From the NCBI RefSeq assembly GCF_030695125.1, contig NZ_JAUYTP010000029.1, forward strand, positions 496,001 to 560,000: a stretch of 64,000 bases of DNA, written 5' to 3'. The notes under the pieces are model-generated. The model was not told the origin of the DNA. It did not search any database and saw nothing but the letters and a program-made list of their open reading frames with translations. Of this stretch, positions 18,590-28,383 are shown one piece after another; the first letter of the stretch is position 1, and every line of letters begins with the position of its first letter. Source of the stretch: Allobosea sp. Its GTDB lineage: Bacteria; Pseudomonadota; Alphaproteobacteria; Rhizobiales; Beijerinckiaceae. The translations under genes and the position numbers were made by a program.

Positions 18590-20542
18590 TCATGGGATCG
18601 GCTCCGGACTCATCTCCGGTACCTTGTCCGGGATCGTTGCGGAGACGCCGCCGGCGGTCGCGGCGGCTGCGGTGGCGGGAGGTGGCACGGCGCTGGACAG
18701 ATCATCGGTCGCGATGGCGACGTTGCGCAGCATCCCCGCCACATCGCCGTCGTCGATCGCCTCCTCGATCAGCCGGCGGATGAGCGGTTGGGCCCGATCC
18801 GCGCTGGCCGCGCCGATGCTGAATGCAAAGACCAGCGAGCCGGCGGCCTCCTCCGGCTCGTTCAGCTTCACCGCGATGTCGCCGACGATCGCCTGCCGGA
18901 GAAGCGGCTCGCTGCGCAACGCGGCGGCGGCGCGGCGGGTGAACAGCACGATGTCGTCCCGGTCGGGCGTCGCGTCGAGGGCGACCGACACGCTCATCCG
19001 CATCAGCTTGCGGCTGTAATTGGTCACCGCGCCGAGTTCTCCGAGCGGAATCGTGTGGAGCCGGCCATCCTCCTCGCGCAGCCGGACGCTGCGCAGGTTG
19101 ATCTGCTCCACCAGCCCGCGCCGCGCCCCGACCTCGACCGACTCGCCGATCCGGAAGACGTCGTCGACGATGTGGAACACGCCGGAGACGACGTCCTTCA
19201 CCAGCGCCTGCGAGCCGAAGCTGATGGCGAGACCGACGATGCCCGCGCCCGCCATCAGAGGCGTGATGTCGACGCCGAGCGCCGACAGCCCAACCAGCGA
19301 GAACACCACGACGATCAGCGTGATGGTGGTGGCGCGGATGATCGGCAGCACCGTCGAGAGCCGGGCGAGCCGCGCATCCCGCTCCTGCAGGGTCAAGGCG
19401 GTTTCGCCCGGCGTCAGCGCGGCCTCGGTCCAGACATGGACCAGGGCCGCGCAGGCGGCACCCAGCACGAAGACGAGGGAAGCGAAGGTCAGCCGGTAGC
19501 CGAAGGCCTGACCACTGGCCGCCGGCAGCCAGCCGAAAGCGTCCACCAGCCAGAATTCGACGCCGATGCGCAAGATCAGCACCGCCGCCAGGCTGTCGAT
19601 CAGGACCCGGAGCACGAACAGCCGCCGCATCTCGGCCGGCTGGCGCGAGTCGCGGATGCTGACCGCCACCGCCCGGTCGAGCGCGACCGCGACCAGCAGC
19701 ACCACGATCGTGCCGACGGCACCGTGATAGAGCGCGAATGTCTCGCCGATCCAGCCCCAGACCCAGAATCCGAAGGCCAGGACGCACAGCCCCATCGCCA
19801 GAAAGCGCGGGCCGGTGCGCATGCCATGACGCCCCAGCGACGCGAAAACCTGGATCGCCGCCAGCGTCAGCCCGAGCGCGACGAGGCAGGATATCAGCTT
19901 GGCCGAAGCCGGCGACAGACCGCTGCGCAATGCCGCGGCAAGCAGGACCGCGTGCAGATGCGCGATCGCAAACAGCAGGGCAAAACGCCAGACCGCCTTG
20001 CGTGCGCCGACATCGTCCACCCCCGCCAGCCGGAACCGTCTGAGCTGCGGCTGGAACAGGGTGACCACCAGGGTCAGGGCCATCAGCCAGCGGATCAGCG
20101 CGATCACCGCCTCACGCGGCAGAATGTCCAGTCCGGGCGCAATACCGAGCCCGCGCACCAGCAGGACACGCCCGACCAGCGCCGCCGTCAGCAGCGCCAG
20201 CACCTCGAGCCCGGCGAGCCCCGCCATGCCGGCCAAGGCGCTGCGCGCCTGACCGGCCAGGCGCCGCCTGCCCGCCAGGAGTGCGCGGGTCGCGACATAG
20301 GCCACCGCCACCGCCGCGCAGAGCGCGAGCGTCCGCGGCAGGGTGTCCCCCGCCTCGGGAACGCTGCGACCGATCACGGCCGAGAGCTCATGGGGAAGCT
20401 GCGGCGCAACGCTCAGCGCCGTGACGATCTCCTGATCCAGGCGTTCCACCACCTGCCGAAGCGCATCGAGCGGAGCGATGCCGCTGCGGGCGCCCTCCAC
20501 CGCCGGCCCGGTCAGAGCCGGTATCGCCTGTGCCTCCGCCAT
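18590..20542 (-). CDS. MscS-type mechanosensitive ion channel family protein
   Basis: The protein has 650 residues. The N-terminal two thirds hold about nine or ten hydrophobic helices. The conserved channel module follows at about 425-520: pore helix ALGVDITPLMAGAGIVGLAISFGSQALVKDVVSGVFHIVDD, then the beta domain FRIGESVEVGARRGLVEQINLRSVRLREEDGRLHTIPLGE and TNYSRKLMRMSVSV, then a cytoplasmic domain. The start at 20542 is preceded by GGAGGAG, a strong ribosome site; longer frames have none. The family relieves osmotic down-shock, but extended members can have other membrane roles. It is divergent from a small exported protein with a shared dyad between. Confidence 0.9.
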   Translation of the reverse strand: MAEAQAIPALTGPAVEGARSGIAPLDALRQVVERLDQEIVTALSVAPQLPHELSAVIGRSVPEAGDTLPRTLALCAAVAVAYVATRALLAGRRRLAGQARSALAGMAGLAGLEVLALLTAALVGRVLLVRGLGIAPGLDILPREAVIALIRWLMALTLVVTLFQPQLRRFRLAGVDDVGARKAVWRFALLFAIAHLHAVLLAAALRSGLSPASAKLISCLVALGLTLAAIQVFASLGRHGMRTGPRFLAMGLCVLAFGFWVWGWIGETFALYHGAVGTIVVLLVAVALDRAVAVSIRDSRQPAEMRRLFVLRVLIDSLAAVLILRIGVEFWLVDAFGWLPAASGQAFGYRLTFASLVFVLGAACAALVHVWTEAALTPGETALTLQERDARLARLSTVLPIIRATTITLIVVVFSLVGLSALGVDITPLMAGAGIVGLAISFGSQALVKDVVSGVFHIVDDVFRIGESVEVGARRGLVEQINLRSVRLREEDGRLHTIPLGELGAVTNYSRKLMRMSVSVALDATPDRDDIVLFTRRAAAALRSEPLLRQAIVGDIAVKLNEPEEAAGSLVFAFSIGAASADRAQPLIRRLIEEAIDDGDVAGMLRNVAIATDDLSSAVPPPATAAAATAGGVSATIPDKVPEMSPEPIP

Positions 20543-20626
20543 GGCGCTCCTCCGGCGACCGTCGCGCCGATCGCCCGATCGCTTTCGCCGCAGCCCATCA
20601 CGCCCGAGGACGGCTGGGCCCGCCAC

Positions 20627-20640
20627 CCCATCTTCATGGG
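20627..20640. promoter_or_regulatory. CCCAT-CTTC-ATGGG perfect dyad between mscS-like and small exported gene
   Basis: Perfect 5-bp arms with a 4-nt centre. It lies 85 bp upstream of the MscS-like start and 98 bp upstream of the divergent small gene, so it could serve both. It shares the sequence of the dyads at 18571 and 23725. Confidence 0.6.
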
Positions 20641-20737
20641 ATACCGGGCCGCCTCTCGAGGGATCAGAGTGGAGCGACGTCACAGAGCCGAGGCCGACCG
20701 GCCGGGACACCGACGGGGAACACAAGGAATCAGCACA

Positions 20738-21046
20738 ATGGGTCGAATTCGAGCACTCGCACGCGCCGGCCTGGGTCTGGCCGCGCTGTCCGCCCTGGCC
20801 GCCATCACGCTCGGCTCCACGCCGGCGCAGGCCGTGGTCTATTGCAAGACGGTGGGCATTCCCAAGGGCTGTGTGGTGCGCCCGGCGCCGGTCGTTGTCG
20901 GTGCGCCCGTGGTCGGCGCCCCGGTTGCACGGGCGGCGGTGGCGACGCCCTATCGCGGGGTCGGCGCCGGGGCCCGCGGCGTCGGCGTGCGGCCGGGCAC
21001 GCCGGCCAATCGCGGCGGCCCGGTCAACCGCGTCGGTCGCCGCTGA
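20738..21046 (+). CDS. Small exported Gly/Val/Arg-rich protein of unknown function
   Basis: The protein has 102 residues. MGRIRALARAGLGLAALSAL..AQA is a clear Sec signal peptide. The mature part has two Cys (YCKTVGIPKGC), a repetitive Val/Pro/Ala segment, and a basic Gly/Arg-rich tail ending NRVGRR. Similar short proteins are common in Bradyrhizobium-related genomes. The ATG at 20738 follows AAGGAATC at a suitable distance. I do not recognise a function; a basic periplasmic or surface protein fits. Confidence 0.7.
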   Translation: MGRIRALARAGLGLAALSALAAITLGSTPAQAVVYCKTVGIPKGCVVRPAPVVVGAPVVGAPVARAAVATPYRGVGAGARGVGVRPGTPANRGGPVNRVGRR

Positions 21047-21055
21047 GCCGGTCGA

Positions 21056-22969
21056 TCAGCCGCCGATCCCGTCGAGATCGGCGAAGCGCGCCGGCAGGTC
21101 GAGCGTGATGCGCGTTCCGTCCGGTCCCGAGCGGATCTCCAGCGTCGCGCCGCAGCGTTCGGCGCGACGCTTCATGTTGGCGAACCCGCGCCCCGTGCCC
21201 GGCGCCGGGGCCGCACCGGGCGGCCGCTCGAAGCCCCGGCCGTCATCGGCGATGACGATCCGGCCGAGGGAGAGGCCCTGCCCGGCCGGCACCGTCTCGA
21301 TGCTGACCGCGATCGTCCGGGCATGCGCGTGCTTGACGGCATTGGTGACCGCCTCGTCGAGCAGGCGGATGATCTGGATGACATGGCCGGGCCGCAGCTC
21401 GGGATAGACCGGCAGCCCCTGCGGCGTCAGCACCCGCCAGTCGAGCTTCAGGCCATGCGCCCGCAGCTGCGCCGCGATCCGCTCCCGCCAGGCGCCGAGC
21501 GCCAGCATCAGATCGCCACCGATATCGTCCATCGCGTCGATGACGAGCCGCAGATCCCTCAAGGCCGCGCGCGCCGCCTCGCCGATCGGCGCGCCGCCAC
21601 TGCGCTGGCGTTCGCTGAGCGCGACGATGCTGACGAGCTGGCCGCCGAGCCCGTCATGCAGATCGCGCATCAACCGGCTGCGCTCGCTCGACAGGGCGAT
21701 GGCCCGCGCGCGTTCCTCGTCGCGCGCGAGGCTGGCCCGCAGTTTGTCCTCCGCCTCGCGCACCAGCGTCACCATCGAGCCCGCGAAACTGTCGACCTGG
21801 TTCAGCGCCCGGGCGAAGCGCCAGGTCAGGCCGATGCCGACCGCGATCACCATCACGGAATAGGACAGGCGCGAGAAGAAAATCCGTCGGTCCTTGGCGA
21901 TGTCGAGGACGGACAGAATGTCGTGCACGCAGAAAAACAGCACCACCGTTACGGCGCTTCCCAGGACAAGACTGATGACATCCCGCCGCCGCACGAACAC
22001 GATCGCGATCAGGACGGCGATCAGGACGAGGCAGAAGGCAACCGTCGGCGGCCCGAGCAGGAGGTAGGTCGTGCGGACCTGAGACAGGTCGCCAAACAGT
22101 CCTGTCACGGTGATGATGAGGCCCGGCACGAACAGGGCTGCCGCATAGCGTGGGAGCCGCAGCCCCAAGAAGACGACGAAGAACAGGACGCAGAAGGCGC
22201 TCTCCAGGGGCGCCGATGCGATCAGCACGGCATTGAGCCCGGCATAGACCGACTGGCCACTCGGGGCCGATACGAAGGTCTGTGCCACGCCGATCGCCAT
22301 CGAGGCGGCGAGCGCCCCGTATTCGGGCTCATGGCGGCGCATCAGCCACATCAGCCCCAGGATCACCGCCAGAACCACCTGCCAGGCGGCGAGAACCACC
22401 GGCAGGGTGACGAACATCAGGATCCGCCGGTCGTAGGCCGGCCGCAGCGCGTCATCGGGGCCGACATAGATCCGGTCGAGGAAACCCGTCAGCGGGCCCC
22501 AGACGAACAGCTTGACCGTCAGTTCGTTGGTGCCCTCGCGCAACAGCGTCGCGGGGATCACCGCGATCTCGGGCGTGCTGCGGTCGGGGCGGTTGGCGGA
22601 AGGCGTGCGGCGGCTGTCGAGAATCTCGACCCCGTTGACGGCGACCGCGACGCCATTGGTGAAGCGCGGCAGCAGCACCGACCAGGCCTGTCCGGAAGAG
22701 GCCGGCGGCCCCTCGAATGTCAGCCTGTAGCGTGGCGGGTCGTCCATCGTGAAGCGGGCGCCGAGATGATGCGGCAGTGTCACGACCGCCTCGTCGCCGG
22801 ATGCGAGACGCGCCTGCGTCAGCCGGTAGGCCGGCGAAGGCTCTGGCGCCGGCAGCCCCGCGAGCACGAGGCAGCCGAGCAAGACCAGGCCCTGCAAGGC
22901 GAGATACAGCGCCAGCCGCCGGACCAGTCGCCCCGTGGGCGCCCCCGAAGCCGTCGCAGTGTCGGTCAC
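21056..22969 (-). CDS. Membrane sensor histidine kinase (NarL/HisKA_3 type)
   Basis: The protein has 637 residues. One N-terminal helix (about 20-38) is followed by a periplasmic beta-sandwich-like domain (about 45-175), then seven hydrophobic helices (about 180-385), the layout of 7TMR-DISM kinases. A coiled segment leads to the HisKA_3 phospho-His in LMRDLHDGLGGQ (H438) and an HATPase domain with DEAVTNAVKHAHA and IADDGRGF motifs at the end. It overlaps the response-regulator gene by 4 nt. The stimulus is unknown. Confidence 0.9.
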   Translation of the reverse strand: MTDTATASGAPTGRLVRRLALYLALQGLVLLGCLVLAGLPAPEPSPAYRLTQARLASGDEAVVTLPHHLGARFTMDDPPRYRLTFEGPPASSGQAWSVLLPRFTNGVAVAVNGVEILDSRRTPSANRPDRSTPEIAVIPATLLREGTNELTVKLFVWGPLTGFLDRIYVGPDDALRPAYDRRILMFVTLPVVLAAWQVVLAVILGLMWLMRRHEPEYGALAASMAIGVAQTFVSAPSGQSVYAGLNAVLIASAPLESAFCVLFFVVFLGLRLPRYAAALFVPGLIITVTGLFGDLSQVRTTYLLLGPPTVAFCLVLIAVLIAIVFVRRRDVISLVLGSAVTVVLFFCVHDILSVLDIAKDRRIFFSRLSYSVMVIAVGIGLTWRFARALNQVDSFAGSMVTLVREAEDKLRASLARDEERARAIALSSERSRLMRDLHDGLGGQLVSIVALSERQRSGGAPIGEAARAALRDLRLVIDAMDDIGGDLMLALGAWRERIAAQLRAHGLKLDWRVLTPQGLPVYPELRPGHVIQIIRLLDEAVTNAVKHAHARTIAVSIETVPAGQGLSLGRIVIADDGRGFERPPGAAPAPGTGRGFANMKRRAERCGATLEIRSGPDGTRITLDLPARFADLDGIGG

Positions 22970-23613
22970 AGCCGGATCAGACCCTGCTGCAGCGCCTCGA
23001 ACACCGCCTCGCCGCGCGTGTTGACCTCGAGCTTTCGGTAGATGTTCTTGATGTGGCCGGGCACCGTCTGGCGCGACAGGCCGAGATGGCCGGCGATGTC
23101 GGCATAGCTGAAGCCCTTGGCGATGCCCCAGAGAATGTCGATCTCGCGCGGCGTCAGCCGCGCGGTGTTGAGCGCCGGCTGCACTGCAGGCACAGACTGA
23201 TCCTGCGTCCGCCGGACGATGAAGCGTGCGATCGAGGCTGAGATCGGCGAATGCCCGGCGACGAGATCGCGCACCGTCGCGGCGATGTCGTCGGGAAACG
23301 CGTCCTTGAGCAGATAGCCGGTGGCGCCCTGCCGGATCGCCGCGATCACGCTGTCTTCGTCTCCCAGGATCGAAATCACCATGATCTCGGTGTCGGGATA
23401 GCGCTGCCGCGTCTCCCGGATCAGCTCGAGCCCATGCCCGTCCGGCAGTTGCAGATCGGTCAGCAACACCTGCGGGCGATCCCGGCCCAGGCTCAGCCTG
23501 GCCTCGGCCAGTGTCGCGGCCGCCGTCACGACGAATTCACCGGAAGTCCCGAGCGCGTCCTGGAGCCGCCAGCGGGTCGGCGCATCGTCCTCGACGAGCA
23601 GAACCTCGATCAT
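22966..23613 (-). CDS. NarL/FixJ-family response regulator
   Basis: The protein has 215 residues. Receiver domain about 1-120 with acidic pocket VEDD (8-10) and phospho-acceptor D53 (LLTDLQLPDGHG). A LuxR-type helix-turn-helix is at about 150-210 (LTPREIDILWGIAKGFSYADIAGHLGLSRQTVPGHIKNIYRKLEV). First gene of a two-gene operon with the kinase (4-nt overlap). A CCCAT-N4-ATGGt dyad lies 112 bp upstream and matches sites near two neighbouring loci, so autoregulation plus local targets is plausible. Confidence 0.93.
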   Translation of the reverse strand: MIEVLLVEDDAPTRWRLQDALGTSGEFVVTAAATLAEARLSLGRDRPQVLLTDLQLPDGHGLELIRETRQRYPDTEIMVISILGDEDSVIAAIRQGATGYLLKDAFPDDIAATVRDLVAGHSPISASIARFIVRRTQDQSVPAVQPALNTARLTPREIDILWGIAKGFSYADIAGHLGLSRQTVPGHIKNIYRKLEVNTRGEAVFEALQQGLIRL

Positions 23614-23656
23614 GCGCCGGGTCGCTCCTGTCTGGTCGGGCCCGCTCGAAAGCGCA

Positions 23657-23681
23657 CCATCGCCCTCGCGCAGGGCGATGG
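23657..23681. terminator. Perfect 10-bp hairpin between GH31 and response-regulator genes
   Basis: CCATCGCCCT-CGCGC-AGGGCGATGG. It is about 100 nt past the GH31 stop codon and 44 nt before the response-regulator start. No T-run follows. It may end the sugar operon or lie in the leader of the regulator transcript. Confidence 0.45.
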
Positions 23682-23724
23682 CCGCCTGGATGGCAGTCTA
23701 GCCAGATGCGCCCTGGCGCGACAG

Positions 23725-23738
23725 CCCATGTTCATGGT
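23725..23738. promoter_or_regulatory. CCCAT-GTTC-ATGGT dyad upstream of the two-component operon
   Basis: Matches CCCAT-N4-ATGGG in 9 of 10 arm positions and has the same GTTC centre as the copy at 18571. Confidence 0.55.
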
Positions 23739-23779
23739 GCCCGACCGCCCGCGACGATCAGGGAAGTGCAGGCCTGGCT

Positions 23780-26068
23780 CTACCGGTAATCACCCGCCTC
23801 GATGTGCCGGATGTCGATCCGGGCGACCGAGACCGACGTCGCCGGCCGCTGCTCGATATGGAGTTCGCCGCCGCCGACCCGGAAGCGGATCGTCGCCGTG
23901 CCGTCGCCGCGCCAGTCTGCCGTCTCGCCGTCATCCTCGTAGAGTTCGCCGGTCGCGCCCTCCACCAGCCCGCAGACCAGCACCTCGCGGTCCGGGCCGA
24001 TCCCCGTCGCATCGCCGAGCGGGATCAGGGCGCCCGCCCGCAGGAAGACCGGCAGCCGGCCGAGCGGCGCCGCGATGGTGGCGACCGCGCCACCATCGAA
24101 ATGCCGGCCCTCATGCCAATCATACCAGCCGCCGGGATGGGCCGGCAGATAGACGCTGCGCTGCGTCGCGCCCTCCTCGAGCACCGGCGCAACCAGCACG
24201 TCCGGCCCGAGCATGAAGGCGTCGTCGGTCGCCACCGCCGTCGCATCCTGCGGGAAATCGTAGAGCAGCGGCCGCACGGCCGGGATGCCGTCGCGGCTGG
24301 CGCGCCACATCTGGGTGTAGAGATAGGGCATCAGCCGGTAGCGCAGCGAGAGCGCGGCCCGCACCTGCGGCACCATCTCCGGATACATCCAGGGCAGGTT
24401 GACGACGCCGTCGTCGTTCCAGGAGTTCATCACCATGCGCGGCCACAGCGCGCAGAACTCGTTGAAGCGCACGAACAGTTCCGGCCCCGGGGTGGGTCCA
24501 TGGAAGCCGCCGACATCGTGGCCGATGCTGAACATCCCCGACAGGCTCATATTGAGCCCTTGCGTCAGGTTGTAGCGCAGCGTTTTCCAGGCGGTTTCGT
24601 TGTCGCCCGACCAGGTCTGGGCGTAGCGCGAGATGCCGGCGCAGCCGCCGCGCGTGATCGCATATGGCCGCTTGCCGGGCTCGCGCGCAGCTTGCGTTTC
24701 ATGCGACAGCTTGGTCATCAGCAGCGCCTGGGCGGGGCGTGCCAACGCCTGCCGGAAGGGCCGGCCATCGCCGTCGCAGAGCGCGTCCTCGTCCCAGATC
24801 TCGTATTCGTTGTTGTCGTTCCAGACGGTGGTGAAGCCGTAGTCGAGCAGCGCGGTCTCGATGCCGTTGCGCCACCAGGCGCGGCCCTTGGGGTTGGTGT
24901 AGTCGAGATGGAAGCCTAAGCCGTCCCAGAACTGCGCGACCGCCGGCTTGCCACTGTCGCCGTCGCGAACGAGGAAATCGCCATCGAGCGCCTCCTGCAG
25001 GCGCGGATGGTCGTCGAGCAGGCAGGGCTTGAGATTGGCGACGGTAAAGATGCCGGCCTCGTTCAGCCGGGTCATCGTCGCCTTCGGGTCCGGGAACTTG
25101 TCGCGGTTCCAGTTGAAGGCATAGCGGCGATGGCCGATCTGCGTGTAGCCCGAGCCGAAATGGAACGAATCGCAGGGAATGCGATGCGTCGCGAGCTTGC
25201 CGATGAAGTCGCTGATGCGGGCATCGGCGTCGGGCGCATCGGCGATCGCCATGGAGGTGACGCCGAAGCCGTAGGACCAGAGCGGCGCGAAAGCCTGACC
25301 GCCCGTCAGCCAGGCGAAACGCTTGACCACGTCGGGCACGGTCGGGCCGGCCATCACATAGCAGTCGAGATCGCCGTCATCGCCTTTCCAGGAGCGGAAC
25401 AGGCCATGGTAATTGTCGAGCGTGCAGCCGAAATCGACGCTGCCGGTCGAGAGGTTGTCGTAGAACACACCATGCGCGCCGGCCGGCCCATCGACGATGA
25501 AGAAGGGCAGCATCTTGTAGAGCGGGTCGGACAGCTCGGCGTCGAAGCCACAGGGGTCGACGGCGTCGATGGCAAAACGTCGTCCCGTCCGGTCGAGCGG
25601 GCCGGCCTTATCGCCCAGCCCGTAATGCCGCTCGGTGTAGTCGCGCGCCATATAGTGGGCGAGCGCCCCGGTGCGCGGCGACATCAGATAGGCCTGGGTC
25701 GTGCGGTCCTGCAGGAACGGCTTGTCCTCCCCCGCGCGAAACCAGGCGATGCCGAAGGGCGACAGCGTGACCTGGGCCATGAGGCCGCCTGCCGACAGCA
25801 CGACCTTGCCCCCGTCTTCGACGACACCCGCCTTCGGGCAGGCGAAGCCTTCGAGGCTGTCGCGCGGGCGCCCCTCATAGGGCGGCTCCAGCCCGCCGGG
25901 CGCGATCGACCAGCCGCGGTCGAGCCGGTAGCCGTCACGCGGTCTGAGGGTGACCCGGCCGATATCGCCCTCGAGGATGCGCACGGTGATCGTCGCGCCC
26001 AGCCCGACATCGAACAGGGCAGCTTCGCCGTCGCGGCCGAGATAACGGCCTTGGGTGAGGGCTTTCAT
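23780..26068 (-). CDS. Glycoside hydrolase family 31 alpha-glycosidase
   Basis: The protein has 762 residues. The N-terminal beta-sandwich is followed by the TIM barrel. The nucleophile motif is VWNDNNE (D418) and the acid/base is in TWSGDN (D489); the region SFHFGSGYTQ and GFHLDYTNPKGRAWW are also typical. GH31 enzymes act on alpha-glucosides or alpha-xylosides, usually exo-acting. No signal peptide is seen, so it would act in the cytoplasm on sugars imported by the adjacent ABC system. It is the last gene of the operon; a 195-bp gap with a palindromic repeat separates it from the ATPase gene. Substrate linkage is not determinable here. Confidence 0.92.
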   Translation of the reverse strand: MKALTQGRYLGRDGEAALFDVGLGATITVRILEGDIGRVTLRPRDGYRLDRGWSIAPGGLEPPYEGRPRDSLEGFACPKAGVVEDGGKVVLSAGGLMAQVTLSPFGIAWFRAGEDKPFLQDRTTQAYLMSPRTGALAHYMARDYTERHYGLGDKAGPLDRTGRRFAIDAVDPCGFDAELSDPLYKMLPFFIVDGPAGAHGVFYDNLSTGSVDFGCTLDNYHGLFRSWKGDDGDLDCYVMAGPTVPDVVKRFAWLTGGQAFAPLWSYGFGVTSMAIADAPDADARISDFIGKLATHRIPCDSFHFGSGYTQIGHRRYAFNWNRDKFPDPKATMTRLNEAGIFTVANLKPCLLDDHPRLQEALDGDFLVRDGDSGKPAVAQFWDGLGFHLDYTNPKGRAWWRNGIETALLDYGFTTVWNDNNEYEIWDEDALCDGDGRPFRQALARPAQALLMTKLSHETQAAREPGKRPYAITRGGCAGISRYAQTWSGDNETAWKTLRYNLTQGLNMSLSGMFSIGHDVGGFHGPTPGPELFVRFNEFCALWPRMVMNSWNDDGVVNLPWMYPEMVPQVRAALSLRYRLMPYLYTQMWRASRDGIPAVRPLLYDFPQDATAVATDDAFMLGPDVLVAPVLEEGATQRSVYLPAHPGGWYDWHEGRHFDGGAVATIAAPLGRLPVFLRAGALIPLGDATGIGPDREVLVCGLVEGATGELYEDDGETADWRGDGTATIRFRVGGGELHIEQRPATSVSVARIDIRHIEAGDYR

Positions 26069-26124
26069 GGGGTCGTCTCCGGGATCGGACTATCGTTTTG
26101 GCTGTCGGGGCATGGTGTTTCGCT

Positions 26125-26253
26125 CGGAAACACCCCGTCATCCTGGGCGAGCGAAGCTCGTCCCGGGATCCATCATCGGGATCGACATCGCCCTATGATG
26201 GATCCCGGAGCTGCGCGGCTGCGCCGCTTGTCCAGGATGACGCGGTGTTTCCG
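26125..26253. repeat. Nested inverted-repeat element (129 bp)
   Basis: The outer arms CGGAAACACC-CGTCATCCTGG pair almost perfectly with CCAGGATGACGCGGTGTTTCCG at the right end. Inside lie CGGGATCCATCAT and ATGATGGATCCCGG, also complementary. The same blocks recur in rearranged form at 8314-8475. It interrupts the sugar operon between ATPase and GH31 and may act as a hairpin in the mRNA. Confidence 0.7.
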
Positions 26254-26263
26254 AAGAGGGCGA

Positions 26264-27328
<1,065 letters not shown>

Positions 27329-27330
27329 GA

Positions 27331-28383
27331 CTACTTCATTCCCGTATTGGCGATGCCGGTGGTGATGAACCGCTGCAGGAACACGAAGACCAGCGCCACC
27401 GGCAGCAGCGTCACGACCGTCATCGCGAGCAGGTAGTGCCACTGCGTCTGCAACTCGCCCTGAAAGGCGTTGAGGCCGATCTGCAACGTGTAGGATTCGG
27501 TCTTGGTCAGCACGGCGAGCGGCCAGAGGAACTCGTTCCAGCGCCACATCACCGAGAAGATCGCCAGCACGGCGAGTGCCGGCATGGCCAGCGGCATGAC
27601 GATGCGCCAGTAGATCTGCCACTCCGAGGCCTTGTCCATGCGCGCGGCCTCGATCAGGTCGCGCGGGAGCGTCAACATGTACTGCCGCAGCAGGAAGACG
27701 CCGGTCGGCGTCGCCGCGCCCGGGAGGATCACCGCCCAGAGCGAGTTCACCAGCCCGAGTTCGGTGATGACCAGATAGACCGGGACGAGGATGATCGTGA
27801 TCGGGATCATCAGCGTGCCGATCACCATCAGCATCACCGTGTTCTTGCCGCGGAACTCGTAGATCGACAGCGCATAGGCCGCCATCGAGTTAATGATCAG
27901 CGTGATGATCGTCGCCACCACCGTGACGAAGACGGAGTTCCACAGGAAGCGCGTGAAGGCGAAGCGCTCCAGCGGCTCGGTGTAGTTCTCGGTCGCGAGC
28001 TTGAAACCGCGCACGGGCGTGCGCTTGTCGATCGGAACGCGGATCACCTCCGCCGGATTGGCGGGGTCGACCATTTGCGCCTGAATGCCGATGCGCCGCA
28101 CTTGCGCCAGAACGCGCGTCGATCCGTCCGGCATCGTCACTTCGAACAGCGGCAGCGGCTGGGCATGGCCGGGAACCACGACCTCCTGCTGCGACATCGG
28201 CAGCAGCGAGGGCGGAAATTCCAGCAGCCCGGCCTGTGTCTTGAAGGACGAAAGCGCCAGCCAGAGCACGGGCCCGAACATCAGGACGACGCCCAAAGCG
28301 AGATAGGCGTAGGCCGCGACATCGGTCCAGTGCCAGCGGCCGGGCTTGCGGCGCGCGGTGGCGAGCTTGATCACGAGGCTCAT
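27331..28383 (-). CDS. Carbohydrate ABC transporter permease (MalG type)
   Basis: The protein has 350 residues with six predicted helices and the EAA loop EAARMDKASEWQIYWRIVMPLAMPAL. It has an unusually long periplasmic segment of about 90 residues between helices 1 and 2 (about 55-145), a feature of the larger MalG-like group. The start at 28383 overlaps the stop of the upstream permease by 4 nt. Together with the partner permease it forms the import channel. Confidence 0.93.
   Translation of the reverse strand: MSLVIKLATARRKPGRWHWTDVAAYAYLALGVVLMFGPVLWLALSSFKTQAGLLEFPPSLLPMSQQEVVVPGHAQPLPLFEVTMPDGSTRVLAQVRRIGIQAQMVDPANPAEVIRVPIDKRTPVRGFKLATENYTEPLERFAFTRFLWNSVFVTVVATIITLIINSMAAYALSIYEFRGKNTVMLMVIGTLMIPITIILVPVYLVITELGLVNSLWAVILPGAATPTGVFLLRQYMLTLPRDLIEAARMDKASEWQIYWRIVMPLAMPALAVLAIFSVMWRWNEFLWPLAVLTKTESYTLQIGLNAFQGELQTQWHYLLAMTVVTLLPVALVFVFLQRFITTGIANTGMK

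Noticed and set aside
18569..21046. An 825-codon open frame on the plus strand opposite the MscS-like gene
   Set aside because: It runs antisense through a clear channel gene and is rich in Arg/His/Gln as expected of high-GC shadow frames. Only its last 102 codons (from 20738) are a real gene.
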